This document shows, piece after piece, positions 34,785-44,204 of a stretch of DNA of 45,341 bases. Numbering within the stretch: position 1 is the stretch's first letter; every line of letters starts with the position of its first letter. The position numbers and the translations under genes were made by a program. The DNA comes from Photobacterium aphoticum (GTDB lineage Bacteria > Pseudomonadota > Gammaproteobacteria > Enterobacterales > Vibrionaceae). The notes below the pieces were generated by a model. That model did no database searches. It had not been told where the DNA came from and saw nothing but the letters and a program-made list of their open reading frames with translations. Location: NCBI RefSeq assembly GCF_001029435.1, contig NZ_LDOV01000012.1, positions 1 through 45,341 of the forward strand. The letters run 5' to 3'.

Positions 34785-36161
34785 TTACTTACTGTTCACC
34801 GGCACGGCGGTAATGATCTCGTAGCACGGCTCGTATTTCGTGCCGGGCAGTTTCATGCGCTGCTGGTCAACAAACTGTTTGAGCAGTTTATCCATGCGCT
34901 TCATCAGGGCGGTGTCGCCATTGATTTTGAAGCGGCCTTTACGCTCAATTTCACGGATCCCTTCTTCTTTCACGTTACCGGCCACAATGCCCGAGAACGC
35001 GCGGCGCAGGTTCGCTGCCAGATGTTCCGGACGCTGGTTCATATGCAGATCTAGGCTGGCCATGGCCTCATGAGTGGGCTCAAACGGCAGCTGGAATTCC
35101 GGCGGAATGGTCAGTGACCAGTTGTAGCTGTAGGCATCGCCTTTGGCTAAACGGTGTTCTTTGATTTTCGGCATCGCAGCCTTCATCACCCGTGCCACTT
35201 CGGCCGGATCATCAATGATGATTTGGTAATGCTGGGTGGCGGCTTCGCCCAGGGTGTCACGGATAAAGCTGTCCAGCACACGGAAGTACGCTTCGCTTTC
35301 TTTCGGGCCGGTGAGCACAACCGGCATCGGCTGATCGGCGTTCTCTGGCTCCATCAGGATCCCGAGGATATACAGCAGCTCTTCCGCTGTCCCGGCACCG
35401 CCCGGGAAAATCACAATGCCGTGACCGACACGGACAAAGGCTTCCAGACGTTTTTCGATATCCGGCAGGATCACCAATTCGTTCACGATCGGGTTCGGCG
35501 GCTCGGCGGCAATGATAGACGGTTCAGTCAGGCCAATGAAACGGCTGCGCTTATAGCGTTGCTTGGCGTGACCAATGGCAGCGCCTTTCATCGGGCCTTC
35601 CATCGCACCGGGACCACAACCGGTACACACATTCAGTTCTCGCAGGCCCAGTTCGTTGCCCACTTCACGGGTGTATTGGTATTCGATCGGGTTGATGGAG
35701 TGGCCACCCCAGCACACCACAATGTTCGGATCTTCGCCGGAGCGCACGGTTTTGGCGTTGCGCAGAATGCTGAACACGAAGTTAGTGATATGCGGTGAGC
35801 TGGTCAGGTTGATGTCGCGGCGCTGCTGCACGTGCATGTTCACATACACAATGTCACGCAGCACGGCAAACATGTGTTCTTGGATCCCGCGAATAATACG
35901 GCCATCGACAAAAGCGTGATCCGGTGGATTCATCAGTTCGAGTTTCATGCCGCGTTCACGGCGCATCACATTCACATCAAAGCTTTTGTGCTTATCCAGC
36001 AATTCTTTCGAGCTGTCGGTATGGCTGCCGGAATTGAGCACAGCCAGCGAACAGTTGCGGTAGAGGCGATAAATGTCACTCGATGCCGTGGCTTTGAGTA
36101 ATTCCACCTCATGCTGAGACAGTAGATCCATTGCCCCCACAGGGCTGATATGTGTGATCAT
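34785..36161 (-). CDS. ppnN: Pyrimidine/purine nucleotide 5'-monophosphate nucleosidase
   Basis: 458 residues from the ATG at 36161 (GGGAGG, 6-nt spacing). PpnN (YgdH) cleaves nucleoside monophosphates to free base and ribose-5-phosphate and in E. coli is stimulated by (p)ppGpp. The N-terminus [23 protein letters not shown] matches E. coli. The central LOG-type fold has [33 protein letters not shown] and the catalytic PGGAGTAEE motif (~residues 250-262). The C-terminal PF11892-like domain includes [22 protein letters not shown]. Full length; E. coli is 454. Confidence 0.95.
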   Translation of the reverse strand: MITHISPVGAMDLLSQHEVELLKATASSDIYRLYRNCSLAVLNSGSHTDSSKELLDKHKSFDVNVMRRERGMKLELMNPPDHAFVDGRIIRGIQEHMFAVLRDIVYVNMHVQQRRDINLTSSPHITNFVFSILRNAKTVRSGEDPNIVVCWGGHSINPIEYQYTREVGNELGLRELNVCTGCGPGAMEGPMKGAAIGHAKQRYKRSRFIGLTEPSIIAAEPPNPIVNELVILPDIEKRLEAFVRVGHGIVIFPGGAGTAEELLYILGILMEPENADQPMPVVLTGPKESEAYFRVLDSFIRDTLGEAATQHYQIIIDDPAEVARVMKAAMPKIKEHRLAKGDAYSYNWSLTIPPEFQLPFEPTHEAMASLDLHMNQRPEHLAANLRRAFSGIVAGNVKEEGIREIERKGRFKINGDTALMKRMDKLLKQFVDQQRMKLPGTKYEPCYEIITAVPVNSK

Positions 36162-36410
36162 GGTTACCTCCCTGGTCATGGTGAAACGGAGGGACTCACA
36201 GGTGTATTCAGTGTAGAAGAACGGGCGAGCCCTGCCGTGAAGAAAGCAGAAGGTAGGCCGTTGGGAGTACGTTCTGTTTCCTAACTATCAGTCAGTGTGA
36301 TGAAGAAGCACGAAGGAATGAATTTAAGTGACTGATATATCTACACCATACACAGGGTTGGGGGAGATTGCCAGAAATTGATAGGTGGTGCGGTGAGAAG
36401 CGTGATCGGA

Positions 36411-37967
36411 TCAGGCGATCCATAATAAGCGGTTATTGCCGGTGCTGCGGGCACTGAACAGGGCTTTTTCTGTGCGCTCCAAGACTGCGGTCGGTGTGTC
36501 ATTGCCATCAAACAAGGTGGCGCCAATTGAAACGCTGATAGTGACATTGCGATCACGAAAACGGAACGGCAATTGGGTGACAGCCTGACGCAGTTTATTC
36601 AGGCATTGCTGACGTTCATCTTCGTTTTGTTCGGCCAAAATCACCATGAAGGCATCGTCACTGAAGCGGGCAATAAAGTCGGTGTCTGCGACGGATTGGC
36701 TTAAGGTGCGGGCGATGATTTTCAGCACTTTGTCACCGGCAAAATGGCCGTAGTTTTCATTGATGGCTTTGAAGTTATCAATATCAATCAGGGCCACACA
36801 CAGCGGGTGCTGGTAACGCAGCCAGCGGCGGTATTCATGTTCTAAGCGGTCATTGAGCGCGGCGCGGTTGTACACCTTGGTCAGGTTATCCAAGAAAATG
36901 CGCTTTTCCTGATCGCTCAGACGCTGACGGTAATCCTGCGTTTGTTCGCACAACTGGGTGATTTTGCTTTCGTTATAACTGAGTTGCTCTAGCAGGGCTT
37001 GTTCGCGTTTTTCTAACGCTTTGTTACGCTCAGCCAGAATTTGCAGCTCACGGGTCAGATCCGTCAGGGTGGGGCGCCACGCATTCAAGTTAGTGTTATC
37101 CGCCAGGCCGGTTTTGAGGGTCTGGGTCAGCCCGGCCAGTTCACTGGTCATGGTGGCACGGTGCTCAAAAATGATTTGGCTTTGATCGGCGCTCTGGTGG
37201 GTGGTTTTCTGCAAGGTCGCCAGTTCACCGGTAATGTTGTTCAGAAAGCGCTGTGAGGTACGACGCTCCTGATGGGTACCATCCAGTACTAAGCGCAGGA
37301 TCTCAAGGGATAATTCCATCAAGGTCGATGGCGGGACACCGTTCAGCAGCTGGTTACGGATCTGCAGCAGTTTATCACCGGCTTCGCCTTCAAAGTCTAA
37401 TTCGGTGATCAGGTTTTGCAGCTCACCGGTCAGCTTGAGTTGTAAATCATGATGAATGCTGGCGGTCGGGTGTTCGCTGTGGGCACAAGAGACCACTTTG
37501 AGCGCGCGCTCATACAGGGCCATTAAACGAATGGCTTGTTGGTGCGTATGGGCGAGGGAATGATCTTTTTGCGCCAGCAGGTTACGCAGGTCGCGTTTGA
37601 GTTGCGCGGGCAGACCGTGGAAGCGGCGCAGCATTTCACTGCTGTGATGGATTTGCTCTAGCAGGGCGTGGTTTTCTTTGTCGGCGAAGTCCGACAGGCG
37701 TGTGACTAAACGCTCCACGACAGCCAGACGCGGGATCATTTTGCCGATGTCTTTGTTTTGCTCGAGATCGTGACGCAACTGCAGGAGCTTTTCGTCTAAC
37801 TCCTGATCCAATCCCCGGCATGCAACAGACAAGCGACTGATCAAACGCTTTAAAATAGCGATTTCCCGGCGAGATTTGAGTGAAGCATCCCGGTAAGAAA
37901 GTTGAGTTTGGTCTAAACGTAGCTTGAGCTTACTCATTTCTGTCGCTACGGCAGTTATATCAGTCAC
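36411..37967 (-). CDS. Cytoplasmic coiled-coil protein with a degenerate GGDEF domain
   Basis: 518 residues from a GTG at 37967; ATG at 37937 is an equally weak alternative. No membrane segments. Residues ~1-345 are helical and heptad-rich. Residues ~355-515 are a GGDEF fold: FLDNLTKVYNRAALNDRLEHEYRRWLRYQHPLCVALIDIDNFKAINENYGHFAGDKVLKIIARTL, then RFSDDAFMVIL, then VTISVSIGATL. The signature GG[DE]EF is replaced by SDDAF (Ser436-Phe440), so diguanylate cyclase activity is doubtful. It may instead be a c-di-GMP or protein-binding domain. The next gene downstream on the same strand is ppnN; the upstream neighbour is another degenerate GGDEF-like protein. Confidence 0.85.
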   Translation of the reverse strand: MTDITAVATEMSKLKLRLDQTQLSYRDASLKSRREIAILKRLISRLSVACRGLDQELDEKLLQLRHDLEQNKDIGKMIPRLAVVERLVTRLSDFADKENHALLEQIHHSSEMLRRFHGLPAQLKRDLRNLLAQKDHSLAHTHQQAIRLMALYERALKVVSCAHSEHPTASIHHDLQLKLTGELQNLITELDFEGEAGDKLLQIRNQLLNGVPPSTLMELSLEILRLVLDGTHQERRTSQRFLNNITGELATLQKTTHQSADQSQIIFEHRATMTSELAGLTQTLKTGLADNTNLNAWRPTLTDLTRELQILAERNKALEKREQALLEQLSYNESKITQLCEQTQDYRQRLSDQEKRIFLDNLTKVYNRAALNDRLEHEYRRWLRYQHPLCVALIDIDNFKAINENYGHFAGDKVLKIIARTLSQSVADTDFIARFSDDAFMVILAEQNEDERQQCLNKLRQAVTQLPFRFRDRNVTISVSIGATLFDGNDTPTAVLERTEKALFSARSTGNNRLLWIA

Positions 37968-38100
37968 GATGGGGCAATGTTGTCCTAGATACTAAACTCG
38001 TTTCTTATCAGTGAGTTGCTTGTCGCAGAAAGTAAACATGCTAGCAAAAAGCACTATACAATTCACTGAAATTGACACGAGAGCGGACAAATAAAACGCA

Positions 38101-40380
38101 TTAACTGATATTTTTATCAGAAACGTGATCGGCATGCCAAGTGAACTCAAACACGCTCGAGCTTTGGACTTTAATTAACCCATTATCAATACCTTGGCTG
38201 CATGCACGGCGGATATTGTCACAGGCAAAGCTGGCCGCAGGAGCCGCATCAATGGCACTTAAATGCACCCATTGGCTGCCGTTATCGTGTTTGCTGGCCT
38301 CACGGGCCGCATTGGTCGCCATGAGCAAAATATCTAACAATTCTTGATCATTTATCGCCGTATAAGCGCGAGGCAAGAACGGGTATTCCGCCATACCGAT
38401 GCGCACGCGATTATCCAATTGATGAGTTTCGGCAAATTGATCAATCAGTTGCTGCAAAGAGTGGGCTAATTGCTCTGGTGCGGAGTCCAAACGGGAGTTC
38501 GGCTCAATGTACAGGAACATGGCGTCGGAGAAATGGTACACCCGGGCCGGTTCACAGATCTGTTGGTTGAGGTACTCCCCGAACAGACGCTCCATGTTCA
38601 GCCCTTGCTGGTAGCCATGCTTAAGGTAGATATGCTTGAGGAACGGCACTTCAAACAGGGCAAAGCGCAGACGATCACTCAGCGGCTCGTTAATGATTTC
38701 CCCTAAGTGCCACTGTTCAAAGTTAGCACTGCTCTGCTGCAACGAGTTCGGCAGCTTGGCGGTGAGCATACGCAGGTTTTTCAGGCCACTTCGCGGATGG
38801 GTATAAAAATCGGTGCGTAGACGCGTCAGGCGTTTTTGCAGTTGTTTATAGGTGCGATTACGGCGCCACAGTAACAGGCCCACAGCGGTCAGGACACTGA
38901 ACAGGAAAATGGTGATGTTTTTCTGTTTGTATAAGGCCTTTTCACTCTCAAATTGTTGGCGTTCCAGCTCTTCGAGGTGCAGGGAGCGTTCCAGCATGCG
39001 TTGTTGCTGCTTGAACACATCCACATTACTTTTTACCTGGGCTTGCTGCTTGGTGCTGAACAGTTGCTCATAACGGCGCTGGCTAAGCAGGGCGTTGTAG
39101 TAATCCTTCTTCTGCTCAAACGCACGCGACAGCTGCAGCTCAGACTCCAACTGTAAATCATGGTTGTTAATGCGGGTCGCGGCAATCAGCCCGGCTTGCA
39201 AGGTGGTGATGGCTTCATCGGCTTTGCCTTCGGCCAGCTCTAACGTGCCTTGCAGGATCTGGGCTTCAGCCAGCGTCACTTCATCATTGCTTTGGGTTGC
39301 CAGCAAGCGGGTGTGGTGCAGGTATTGCTCCGCTTTCGGGTAGTTGTACAGCTGCAAATAAACACGGGCGATATGCAGGCGCAACTTGGCTGAGCGGCTG
39401 TCGTGCTTGAGCTGGTTTTCCTGATCCAACGCGTTGAAGTAGTGAACCAAGGCCAAATTGTAGCGACCTTGCTGCTCATAAATGGAGGCGATCAGGGTCA
39501 GGGTCTGCGCCAGTGGCAAGGTTTGCTTGTAGTGGGCAAAAAACTCACCGGCCTGCGTGGCGTGCTCCAGCGCCTTATCAAATACCTTACGCTGTTCAAA
39601 CAGGCTAGCCAGTTCAAAGTTGGCTGTTGCTGTTTGTGCTTTGTCGTCAATTTCGACGGCCAACCAGTAGCCGCTTAACAGGCGATCCAGTGCCAAATCA
39701 TAGTGGCCATTGTCCAGGTAGTGGTTACCTAAAATCAGCAGGTAATGGATTTTTTCTTGCGGATCATTGAGGTTGACCAGAAAGCGTTTGGCACGAATAA
39801 AGCGCTTTTCCGCCATCACGGTGTTGCCGGTCTGAGATTCAATGATCGCGCGTTGCATCAGTGACTGGTATTGCAAGCGCTGGACTTGCGATTCCATCAT
39901 CTGTTGAGACTGGGTTTTGATGGCGGTATCAATCTGATCCAGCAGGCCCAATGCTGAGGCGCTGTTTTTCAGGTTGCGCCAGTAGATATCAGCATGGATT
40001 AGCTGACTTTCAATACCACTGAAAATTAACGATTCGTTGTGCGCTAAGGTTTCTGCCATTTTGATGGTGTGAATGGCCGGCTCTGCCTGATTGAGCAGCA
40101 TATAAGCACGGGCTTTTATCTGCAGGGCATTGATGGTGCTTAGCGGCGTACGAACGGTGTGATCCGTTTCGTCATTGATATGGACGCGGGAGGTTTCTTT
40201 CGGTGCACTGAGACGACGTTGATCGAGATAACGCGAGGTGATCGCCAGTGACTGCTCGGGGTTGGTTTGCAGGAGATCGTTGGCTTCAGCAAGAATTGGC
40301 GTGGTATAGATTTTTGCTTGTGCGCCAAACGAGGTCACAGAGATGATCATTAAGCTGATCAGCCAGCGGCAAGGAGACAT
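38101..40380 (-). CDS. Periplasmic TPR sensor with a membrane helix and a degenerate GGDEF-like output domain
   Basis: 759 residues from the ATG at 40380; an upstream TTG extends the frame but precedes the signal peptide. A Sec signal (MSPCRWLISLMIISVTSFGAQA) is followed by ~420 residues of helical tetratricopeptide-like repeats (LDNGHYDLALDRLLSGYWLA, YEQQGRYNLALVHYFNAL, YLQLYNYPKAEQYLHHTR). Next come a coiled coil (~450-485) and one membrane helix (ITIFLFSVLTAVGLLLW, ~488-504). The cytoplasmic C-terminal ~250 residues resemble a GGDEF domain: FFTHP-like start, VYHFSDAMFLYIEP where GGDEF should be, VRIGMAEYPF and AREASKHDNG near the end. The catalytic motif is lost. It probably senses a periplasmic or envelope signal. 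Confidence 0.8.
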   Translation of the reverse strand: MSPCRWLISLMIISVTSFGAQAKIYTTPILAEANDLLQTNPEQSLAITSRYLDQRRLSAPKETSRVHINDETDHTVRTPLSTINALQIKARAYMLLNQAEPAIHTIKMAETLAHNESLIFSGIESQLIHADIYWRNLKNSASALGLLDQIDTAIKTQSQQMMESQVQRLQYQSLMQRAIIESQTGNTVMAEKRFIRAKRFLVNLNDPQEKIHYLLILGNHYLDNGHYDLALDRLLSGYWLAVEIDDKAQTATANFELASLFEQRKVFDKALEHATQAGEFFAHYKQTLPLAQTLTLIASIYEQQGRYNLALVHYFNALDQENQLKHDSRSAKLRLHIARVYLQLYNYPKAEQYLHHTRLLATQSNDEVTLAEAQILQGTLELAEGKADEAITTLQAGLIAATRINNHDLQLESELQLSRAFEQKKDYYNALLSQRRYEQLFSTKQQAQVKSNVDVFKQQQRMLERSLHLEELERQQFESEKALYKQKNITIFLFSVLTAVGLLLWRRNRTYKQLQKRLTRLRTDFYTHPRSGLKNLRMLTAKLPNSLQQSSANFEQWHLGEIINEPLSDRLRFALFEVPFLKHIYLKHGYQQGLNMERLFGEYLNQQICEPARVYHFSDAMFLYIEPNSRLDSAPEQLAHSLQQLIDQFAETHQLDNRVRIGMAEYPFLPRAYTAINDQELLDILLMATNAAREASKHDNGSQWVHLSAIDAAPAASFACDNIRRACSQGIDNGLIKVQSSSVFEFTWHADHVSDKNIS

Positions 40381-40433
40381 ACTTTCAATAACCCAACAGA
40401 ACAGTACTGCCAATATTAATGGGTTAGCCAATC

Positions 40434-40466
40434 AAGTCCAGCAAAGTCTGCACTTTTGCTGGACTT
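40434..40466 (-). other. Strong stem-loop after queF
   Basis: AAGTCCAGCAAAG-tctgca-CTTTTGCTGGACTT: 13-bp arms with one bulged base, 17 bp downstream of the queF stop on the minus strand. No U-run follows, so it is either a 3'-end stabiliser or a non-classical terminator. Confidence 0.6.
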
Positions 40467-40482
40467 ATCATCATCTTGACAC

Positions 40483-41331
40483 TTATTGGCGAGCCATGCG
40501 GAAGTTATTGCTTGGCGTTTTGCCCATATTGGTACGGTATGGGTTGATGTCCAGACCGCCACGACGGGTGTAACGGGCGTACACCGTCAGCAGTTCTGGC
40601 TGGCAGTACTTCATGATGTCCGTGAAGATACGCTCCACACACTGTTCGTGGAATTCATTGTGGTTACGGAACGACACAATGTAACGCAGCAGTTTTTCAC
40701 GGTCGATTTGCTTACCGGTGTACGAGATACGCACGCTGCCCCAATCCGGCTGGCTGGTGATCAGACAGTTGGATTTCAGCAGGTGGCTGTTCAGCTCTTC
40801 GGTCACGTGCTCGCCGTGCTCTGCGGCGCCTTCCAGGTACGCTGGGTTGAAGCCGTAATCGGTGATTTCGATGTCTTGATCGTCAATGCACGCGCCGCTG
40901 AAATTCACAATCTCTTCGCCAGTGAAATCAGACAGCGGTTGAATCGTCACGTCTACATCGGCACCTGCGCAGTGGCTCAGATCTTTTTGAAGCAGATCAG
41001 CGACTTGCTGCCAGCTGTCAAATTGGGTCTGGTTAAAGCTGTTCAGGTACAGTTTGAAGGATTTGGATTCAATCAGGTTCGGGCTGCTGGCTGGCAGGCG
41101 CACTTCACCGATCGCCACTTGCGGCAGACCTTTTCCGTTTAGCCACGACAGCTCGTACAGTGTCCAGATGTCATAACCGGTAAAGGGCAGAGTATCACCC
41201 AGCGCAAGATCATCACGGTTCAGGCTGCGTGGTACAGGCTGAAGGAGGGATGGGTCGTACTGATCTTTGTATTCGGTGGTTTTACCTAGGGTTAAACCGG
41301 CTAATTCTTTCGCGTCTTGATATTTGCTCAT
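40483..41331 (-). CDS. queF: NADPH-dependent 7-cyano-7-deazaguanine reductase
   Basis: 282 residues from the ATG at 41331 (AGGA upstream), exactly the E. coli length. QueF reduces preQ0 to preQ1 in queuosine synthesis. It is the long bimodular (YqcD) type. The catalytic Cys189 is in [17 protein letters not shown] with Asp196 following (Cys190/Asp197 in E. coli); the substrate/NADPH motif [11 protein letters not shown] is at residues 88-98; NFSGACIDD and the C-terminal [15 protein letters not shown] are also conserved. It is divergent from syd, as in E. coli. Confidence 0.97.
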   Translation of the reverse strand: MSKYQDAKELAGLTLGKTTEYKDQYDPSLLQPVPRSLNRDDLALGDTLPFTGYDIWTLYELSWLNGKGLPQVAIGEVRLPASSPNLIESKSFKLYLNSFNQTQFDSWQQVADLLQKDLSHCAGADVDVTIQPLSDFTGEEIVNFSGACIDDQDIEITDYGFNPAYLEGAAEHGEHVTEELNSHLLKSNCLITSQPDWGSVRISYTGKQIDREKLLRYIVSFRNHNEFHEQCVERIFTDIMKYCQPELLTVYARYTRRGGLDINPYRTNMGKTPSNNFRMARQ

Positions 41332-41394
41332 ACTGTCCTGGACACACATCGATTAGAATAGGCAAAGTTTACTTAATCTTTTGTGAGGTTGCGA

Positions 41395-41961
41395 ATGAAT
41401 CATCCTGTCGCGATAGCGTTATCTGCGTTTTCTGAACGCTTCTTGCAAGCGTGGTGTGACGCAGGTCAAGGTTTTCCACGCAGTGGCGATCTGGTCGGGC
41501 TGTCTTCAGACTGTGTGTGCAGTGACGATGGTTATGAAGTGAGCTGGAAACCGGTTGCGCGTTTGCCTATGGGTGACTTAGCCGGGGTCGAGCAGGGCAT
41601 TGAATTACGTCTGCATGAAGACATCACTGCGTTTTACGGCAGTCAGTTCAGCGGCGACATGACGGCGCGTTTTGAAACCGTGACGGGCATGATTGAATTT
41701 GATTTGCTGCAGGCGTTCAACCTCGATGATGTGCAGCGTCTGCAAGAGAATATTCTGGGCCACTTAGTGACACAACGCCGCCTGAAACTGAAACCGACCG
41801 TATTCATTGGTGCGATGGACAGCGAGCATCAGGTGATTGCGGTGTGTAACCTGACCGGCAATGTGGTGCTGGAAACCTTGGGCAAATCCGAGCGTGAAGT
41901 GCTGGCAGACGATGTGGCAAGTTTCCTTGATGCGCTGACTCCTGTCGTGAAGGTGAATTGA
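41395..41961 (+). CDS. syd: SecY-interacting protein Syd
   Basis: 188 residues from the ATG at 41395 (GAGG, 7-nt spacing). Syd is a soluble protein that binds SecY at the inner membrane and can disturb mismatched translocons. The conserved blocks are FYGSQFSGDMTARF, LLQAFNLDDVQRLQENILGHLVTQRRLKLKPTVFIG and VIAVCNLTGNVVLETLG, all close to E. coli Syd. The next gene starts 3 nt after its stop. syd next to csrB is a shared arrangement in enterics and vibrios. Confidence 0.95.
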   Translation: MNHPVAIALSAFSERFLQAWCDAGQGFPRSGDLVGLSSDCVCSDDGYEVSWKPVARLPMGDLAGVEQGIELRLHEDITAFYGSQFSGDMTARFETVTGMIEFDLLQAFNLDDVQRLQENILGHLVTQRRLKLKPTVFIGAMDSEHQVIAVCNLTGNVVLETLGKSEREVLADDVASFLDALTPVVKVN

Positions 41962-41964
41962 TCC

Positions 41965-42741
41965 ATGTACGTTGTTGAATTGCAGTTTGAGTGTTTTGAT
42001 AACACCACCATTCCCGCTGTGGATACGGCCATTAATGGCCTGATGGATGCATTGCGTTATAACGGTCAGGTTCTGGGGCGTGAGTTTCCGATCGTGATGG
42101 ATGATGGCGTGTTTAAAGTGCGCGCGGTGTGTCCGGAAGAGCACAGCTTGCATCCAAAGTTCCACAGTGTGCAAGTCAAAGCCTGTATGGATCGTTTGAG
42201 CCAGGCCAAACTGTTGAGCCCGAAAACCAAGTTGTTGGGACGAGATTTAAATTCAGAAGCGGCAGCAGAAGATTTTTCACCGTCATGGCAGGTGATTTAC
42301 ACCACCTATGTGCATACCTGTTCGCCGTTGCGTTGCGGGGAAACCCTGATGCCGATCCCGCTGTACCGTTTGCCGGAGCCGACGCTCAATGGCGATCATA
42401 AGGCGGTGGTGAAATGGCAAACGGAATGGCAAGCCTGTGATGAATTACAAATGGCCGGTGCCTGTCAGGCTGAACATGCCGCCTTGCATGAAATTCGCGA
42501 TGTCGATAGTGATATGTTCCGCCGAGGCTGGGATTTGCGTGGCCGGATTGAATTTATCACTAAGATCCCGACCTTCTACTACCAATATCAGGTGGGCGGT
42601 GTGAGCTTAGAGGACGAGTTGAACCGCCCTTGTCCGAAATGTGGTGGTGAATGGCGATTGGATGAACCGCTGCACGGTATTTTCCACTATCTGTGTGAGC
42701 CGTGCCGTTTGGTGTCTAACTTGTCGTGGGATTTTCAGTGA
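41965..42741 (+). CDS. DUF2310-family Zn-ribbon protein
   Basis: 258 residues, soluble. The C-terminus has a zinc ribbon of two Cys-x-x-Cys pairs (PCPKCGGEWR and LCEPCRL). The N-terminal ~200 residues are a distinct domain starting MYVVELQFECF, with VIYTTYVHTCSPLRCGETLMPIPLYRLP, typical of DUF2310 proteins that are described as possibly nucleic-acid binding. No enzyme motif. It starts 3 nt after syd and is almost certainly co-transcribed; an intrinsic terminator follows. Confidence 0.85.
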   Translation: MYVVELQFECFDNTTIPAVDTAINGLMDALRYNGQVLGREFPIVMDDGVFKVRAVCPEEHSLHPKFHSVQVKACMDRLSQAKLLSPKTKLLGRDLNSEAAAEDFSPSWQVIYTTYVHTCSPLRCGETLMPIPLYRLPEPTLNGDHKAVVKWQTEWQACDELQMAGACQAEHAALHEIRDVDSDMFRRGWDLRGRIEFITKIPTFYYQYQVGGVSLEDELNRPCPKCGGEWRLDEPLHGIFHYLCEPCRLVSNLSWDFQ

Positions 42742-42787
42742 TCAGCGCCTGACGGTACACTGAATGCTCACGATCATGATTTAAATA

Positions 42788-42830
42788 ACAGGGATGCTGA
42801 CGCAGAGTCGGCATCCCTGTTGTCTTTTTA
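42788..42830 (+). terminator. Intrinsic terminator of the syd operon
   Basis: ACAGGGATGC, inner GAC/GTC pairs, GCATCCCTGT, then TGTCTTTTT. Confidence 0.9.
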
Positions 42831-42875
42831 GCGGTCTCTTCTTTCAGTGTCTGCCGCTGCGCATTGCGAATGCGA

Positions 42876-43154
42876 TTATGCGTTACGCGCTTCCAGTGCG
42901 GTTAGACGGGCGGTGAGCTCGGCCACTTGCTGTTCCAGAGCAGCAATGCGTGCTTCTGCGGTTGCAGGGGCGTCTTGGCGTTCAATTTTTGGCACGCGGG
43001 CGCTGCTTTTCCAGCTTTGCAGGGCCTTAATGATCACCGGCATCGGTAACGGATCTGACAGACGGGCTTTGATCAGTGCCACGGAAGGTTCTTTGCCTTC
43101 GGCGACCAGACTGTCAATGGCTTGCGTCAGGGCTTGGGTAATGGCAGATGACAT
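42876..43154 (-). CDS. Small KfrA-N-like DNA-binding protein with coiled-coil tail
   Basis: 92 residues; AAGGAACGTC precedes the ATG. Residues ~1-50 (ITQALTQAIDSLVAEGKEPSVALIKARL...PMPVIIKALQSWK) resemble the small helix-turn-helix of KfrA-type DNA-binding proteins, which have the same A-x-x-L-x-x-E-G-x-x-P-[ST]-V pattern and a trailing Trp-Lys. Residues ~65-90 (EARIAALEQQVAELTARLTALEARN) are a heptad coiled coil, so it is probably a dimer. It lies downstream of the DUF2789 gene on the same strand and could be co-transcribed. The regulatory target is unknown. Confidence 0.65.
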   Translation of the reverse strand: MSSAITQALTQAIDSLVAEGKEPSVALIKARLSDPLPMPVIIKALQSWKSSARVPKIERQDAPATAEARIAALEQQVAELTARLTALEARNA

Positions 43155-43256
43155 GACGTTCCTTTTTCATTACGAGAGAGGGGTATATTGTCGCTGATTC
43201 CAGTGTCTCTGCCCAGCCTTTGGCGTGCTATCTCTTTGTTGGGTTTTATGCTTCTT

Positions 43257-43487
43257 TCATTTGCGCAGCAGGGCATCGAGCTGGTCGATGACCTCACACC
43301 AATCGGCATCTTGCTCCTGGGATTCTTGGATGAAGCGCTTCTGGGCGGGACGCCAAAAGCTCGCATCGGCTAAACGTTCATGTTGGGCGAGGTGATGCTC
43401 TGACAAAAATTGTTCGATGAAATCGTGTGAATTGTTGAGGCCCAGCTGACTGAACAAGGCACTGAGATCGTGATTAAACCGTTCCAT
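43257..43487 (-). CDS. DUF2789 family protein
   Basis: 76 residues from the ATG at 43487 (AGGAG, 6-nt spacing); the upstream open extension is not coding. The sequence MERFNHDLSALFSQLGL, FIEQFLSEHHLA, LADASFWRPAQKRFIQES and DADWCEVIDQLDALLR fits the DUF2789 pattern (L-x-x-LF-x-QLGL, LADA-x-FW-x-PAQ, DADW-x-EV-x-D-x-L). Soluble, all-helical by appearance, function unknown. It occupies the place where E. coli has yqcC but does not look like YqcC. Confidence 0.75.
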   Translation of the reverse strand: MERFNHDLSALFSQLGLNNSHDFIEQFLSEHHLAQHERLADASFWRPAQKRFIQESQEQDADWCEVIDQLDALLRK

Positions 43488-43819
43488 TATTCGCTCCTTG
43501 CGTTGGCATTGAAAACGCACATGAAAGATAAATCGTGACCGTCATCACATTGGATGTGGCTTAAGTATAGCGCCGTCTTCCCTGTCGGTTGGATCGGCAA
43601 GCGGGAAGGGGGACAAAATTGCCTGCCCGCGTGTGAGAGATCGCTTACACGCGCGTGGGAGATTCCTGTGTCAGAAATAAGAAAATTAGCACCTAATGCA
43701 TGTAACTAATTGTTTGTGTTGATTATTGTTGGTGTGAGCTGGTTTTTTCTTGTCTTGCGCAAAAAGAAATCGCGGAGCAGTAGGCTGTATTTCTCATTGA
43801 GAAGCGTAATCTTAATGGT
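43488..43819 (+). other. Upstream region of the first csrB copy
   Basis: 332 bp without a gene. It contains the response-regulator palindrome at 43632 and a likely -10 TAATCT at 43807-43812, 7 bp before the inferred start G43820. At the -35 position there is only GCTGTA, a poor match, in keeping with an activator-dependent promoter. Confidence 0.6.
43632..43649. promoter_or_regulatory. GacA/UvrY/VarA-type binding site of csrB copy 1
   Basis: TGTGAGAGATCGCTTACA matches the TGTAAG-N6-CTTACA consensus with one change (TGTGAG). Its centre is ~180 bp upstream of the inferred RNA start, close to the distance known for E. coli csrB. Confidence 0.85.
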
Positions 43820-44204
43820 GTCGGAAGGAGCTGACGGAACGGAACAGGATAACCTCACGGAGAGGATGCCTCAGGAAGAGGGCGATGTACGAGGACGGTA
43901 CGTCGAACAAGGATGGTAAAAGGATAGCCGAGGAACGGCGAAGCGATAAGCAGGATGTTATCGCGTCTGGATGACACAAGGATCACTTCAGGACGAAGTC
44001 AGGGACACCGCCAGGAAGGTCGAAGAGAGTCAGGACAGGATAGACTGACGGGTCAGGAAGGCCAAGGAACACGTCAGGATGACGTTAAAAAAGGACAATG
44101 CTGGCAGGATGCAGCGGTCAACGGAATGATGCAGGGAGCACCATCGTAGCGGGATTGCTGCAAGTAAGACCTAAGGGCGCAACGCAAGTTGCGCCCGTTC
44201 TTTT
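43820..44204 (+). ncRNA. csrB: CsrB-type CsrA-sequestering sRNA, copy 1
   Basis: About 385 nt with some 28 GGA motifs, many in CAGGA/AAGGA contexts in hairpin loops or linkers (for example CACTTCAGGACGAAGT, ACGTCAGGATGACGT). CsrB RNA binds many CsrA dimers and relieves CsrA repression. The 5' end GTCGGAAGGAG resembles E. coli CsrB (GTCGACAGGGAG). The 3' part shares AGGGAGCACCATCGTAGCGGGAT with copy 2; E. coli CsrB has the related GGGAGCAACAAAAGTAGC. It ends in a strong terminator. Its place near syd is conserved. The start is inferred from similarity between the two copies, not measured. Confidence 0.93.
44175..44204 (+). terminator. Terminator of csrB copy 1
   Basis: GGGCGCAAC-gcaa-GTTGCGCCC then GTTCTTTT. 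Confidence 0.93.

Noticed and set aside
43257..43487. Reading this gene as yqcC, because yqcC neighbours syd/csrB in E. coli
   Set aside because: The sequence has the DUF2789 pattern (QLGL, LADASFW, DADW) and lacks the DUF446/YqcC features.
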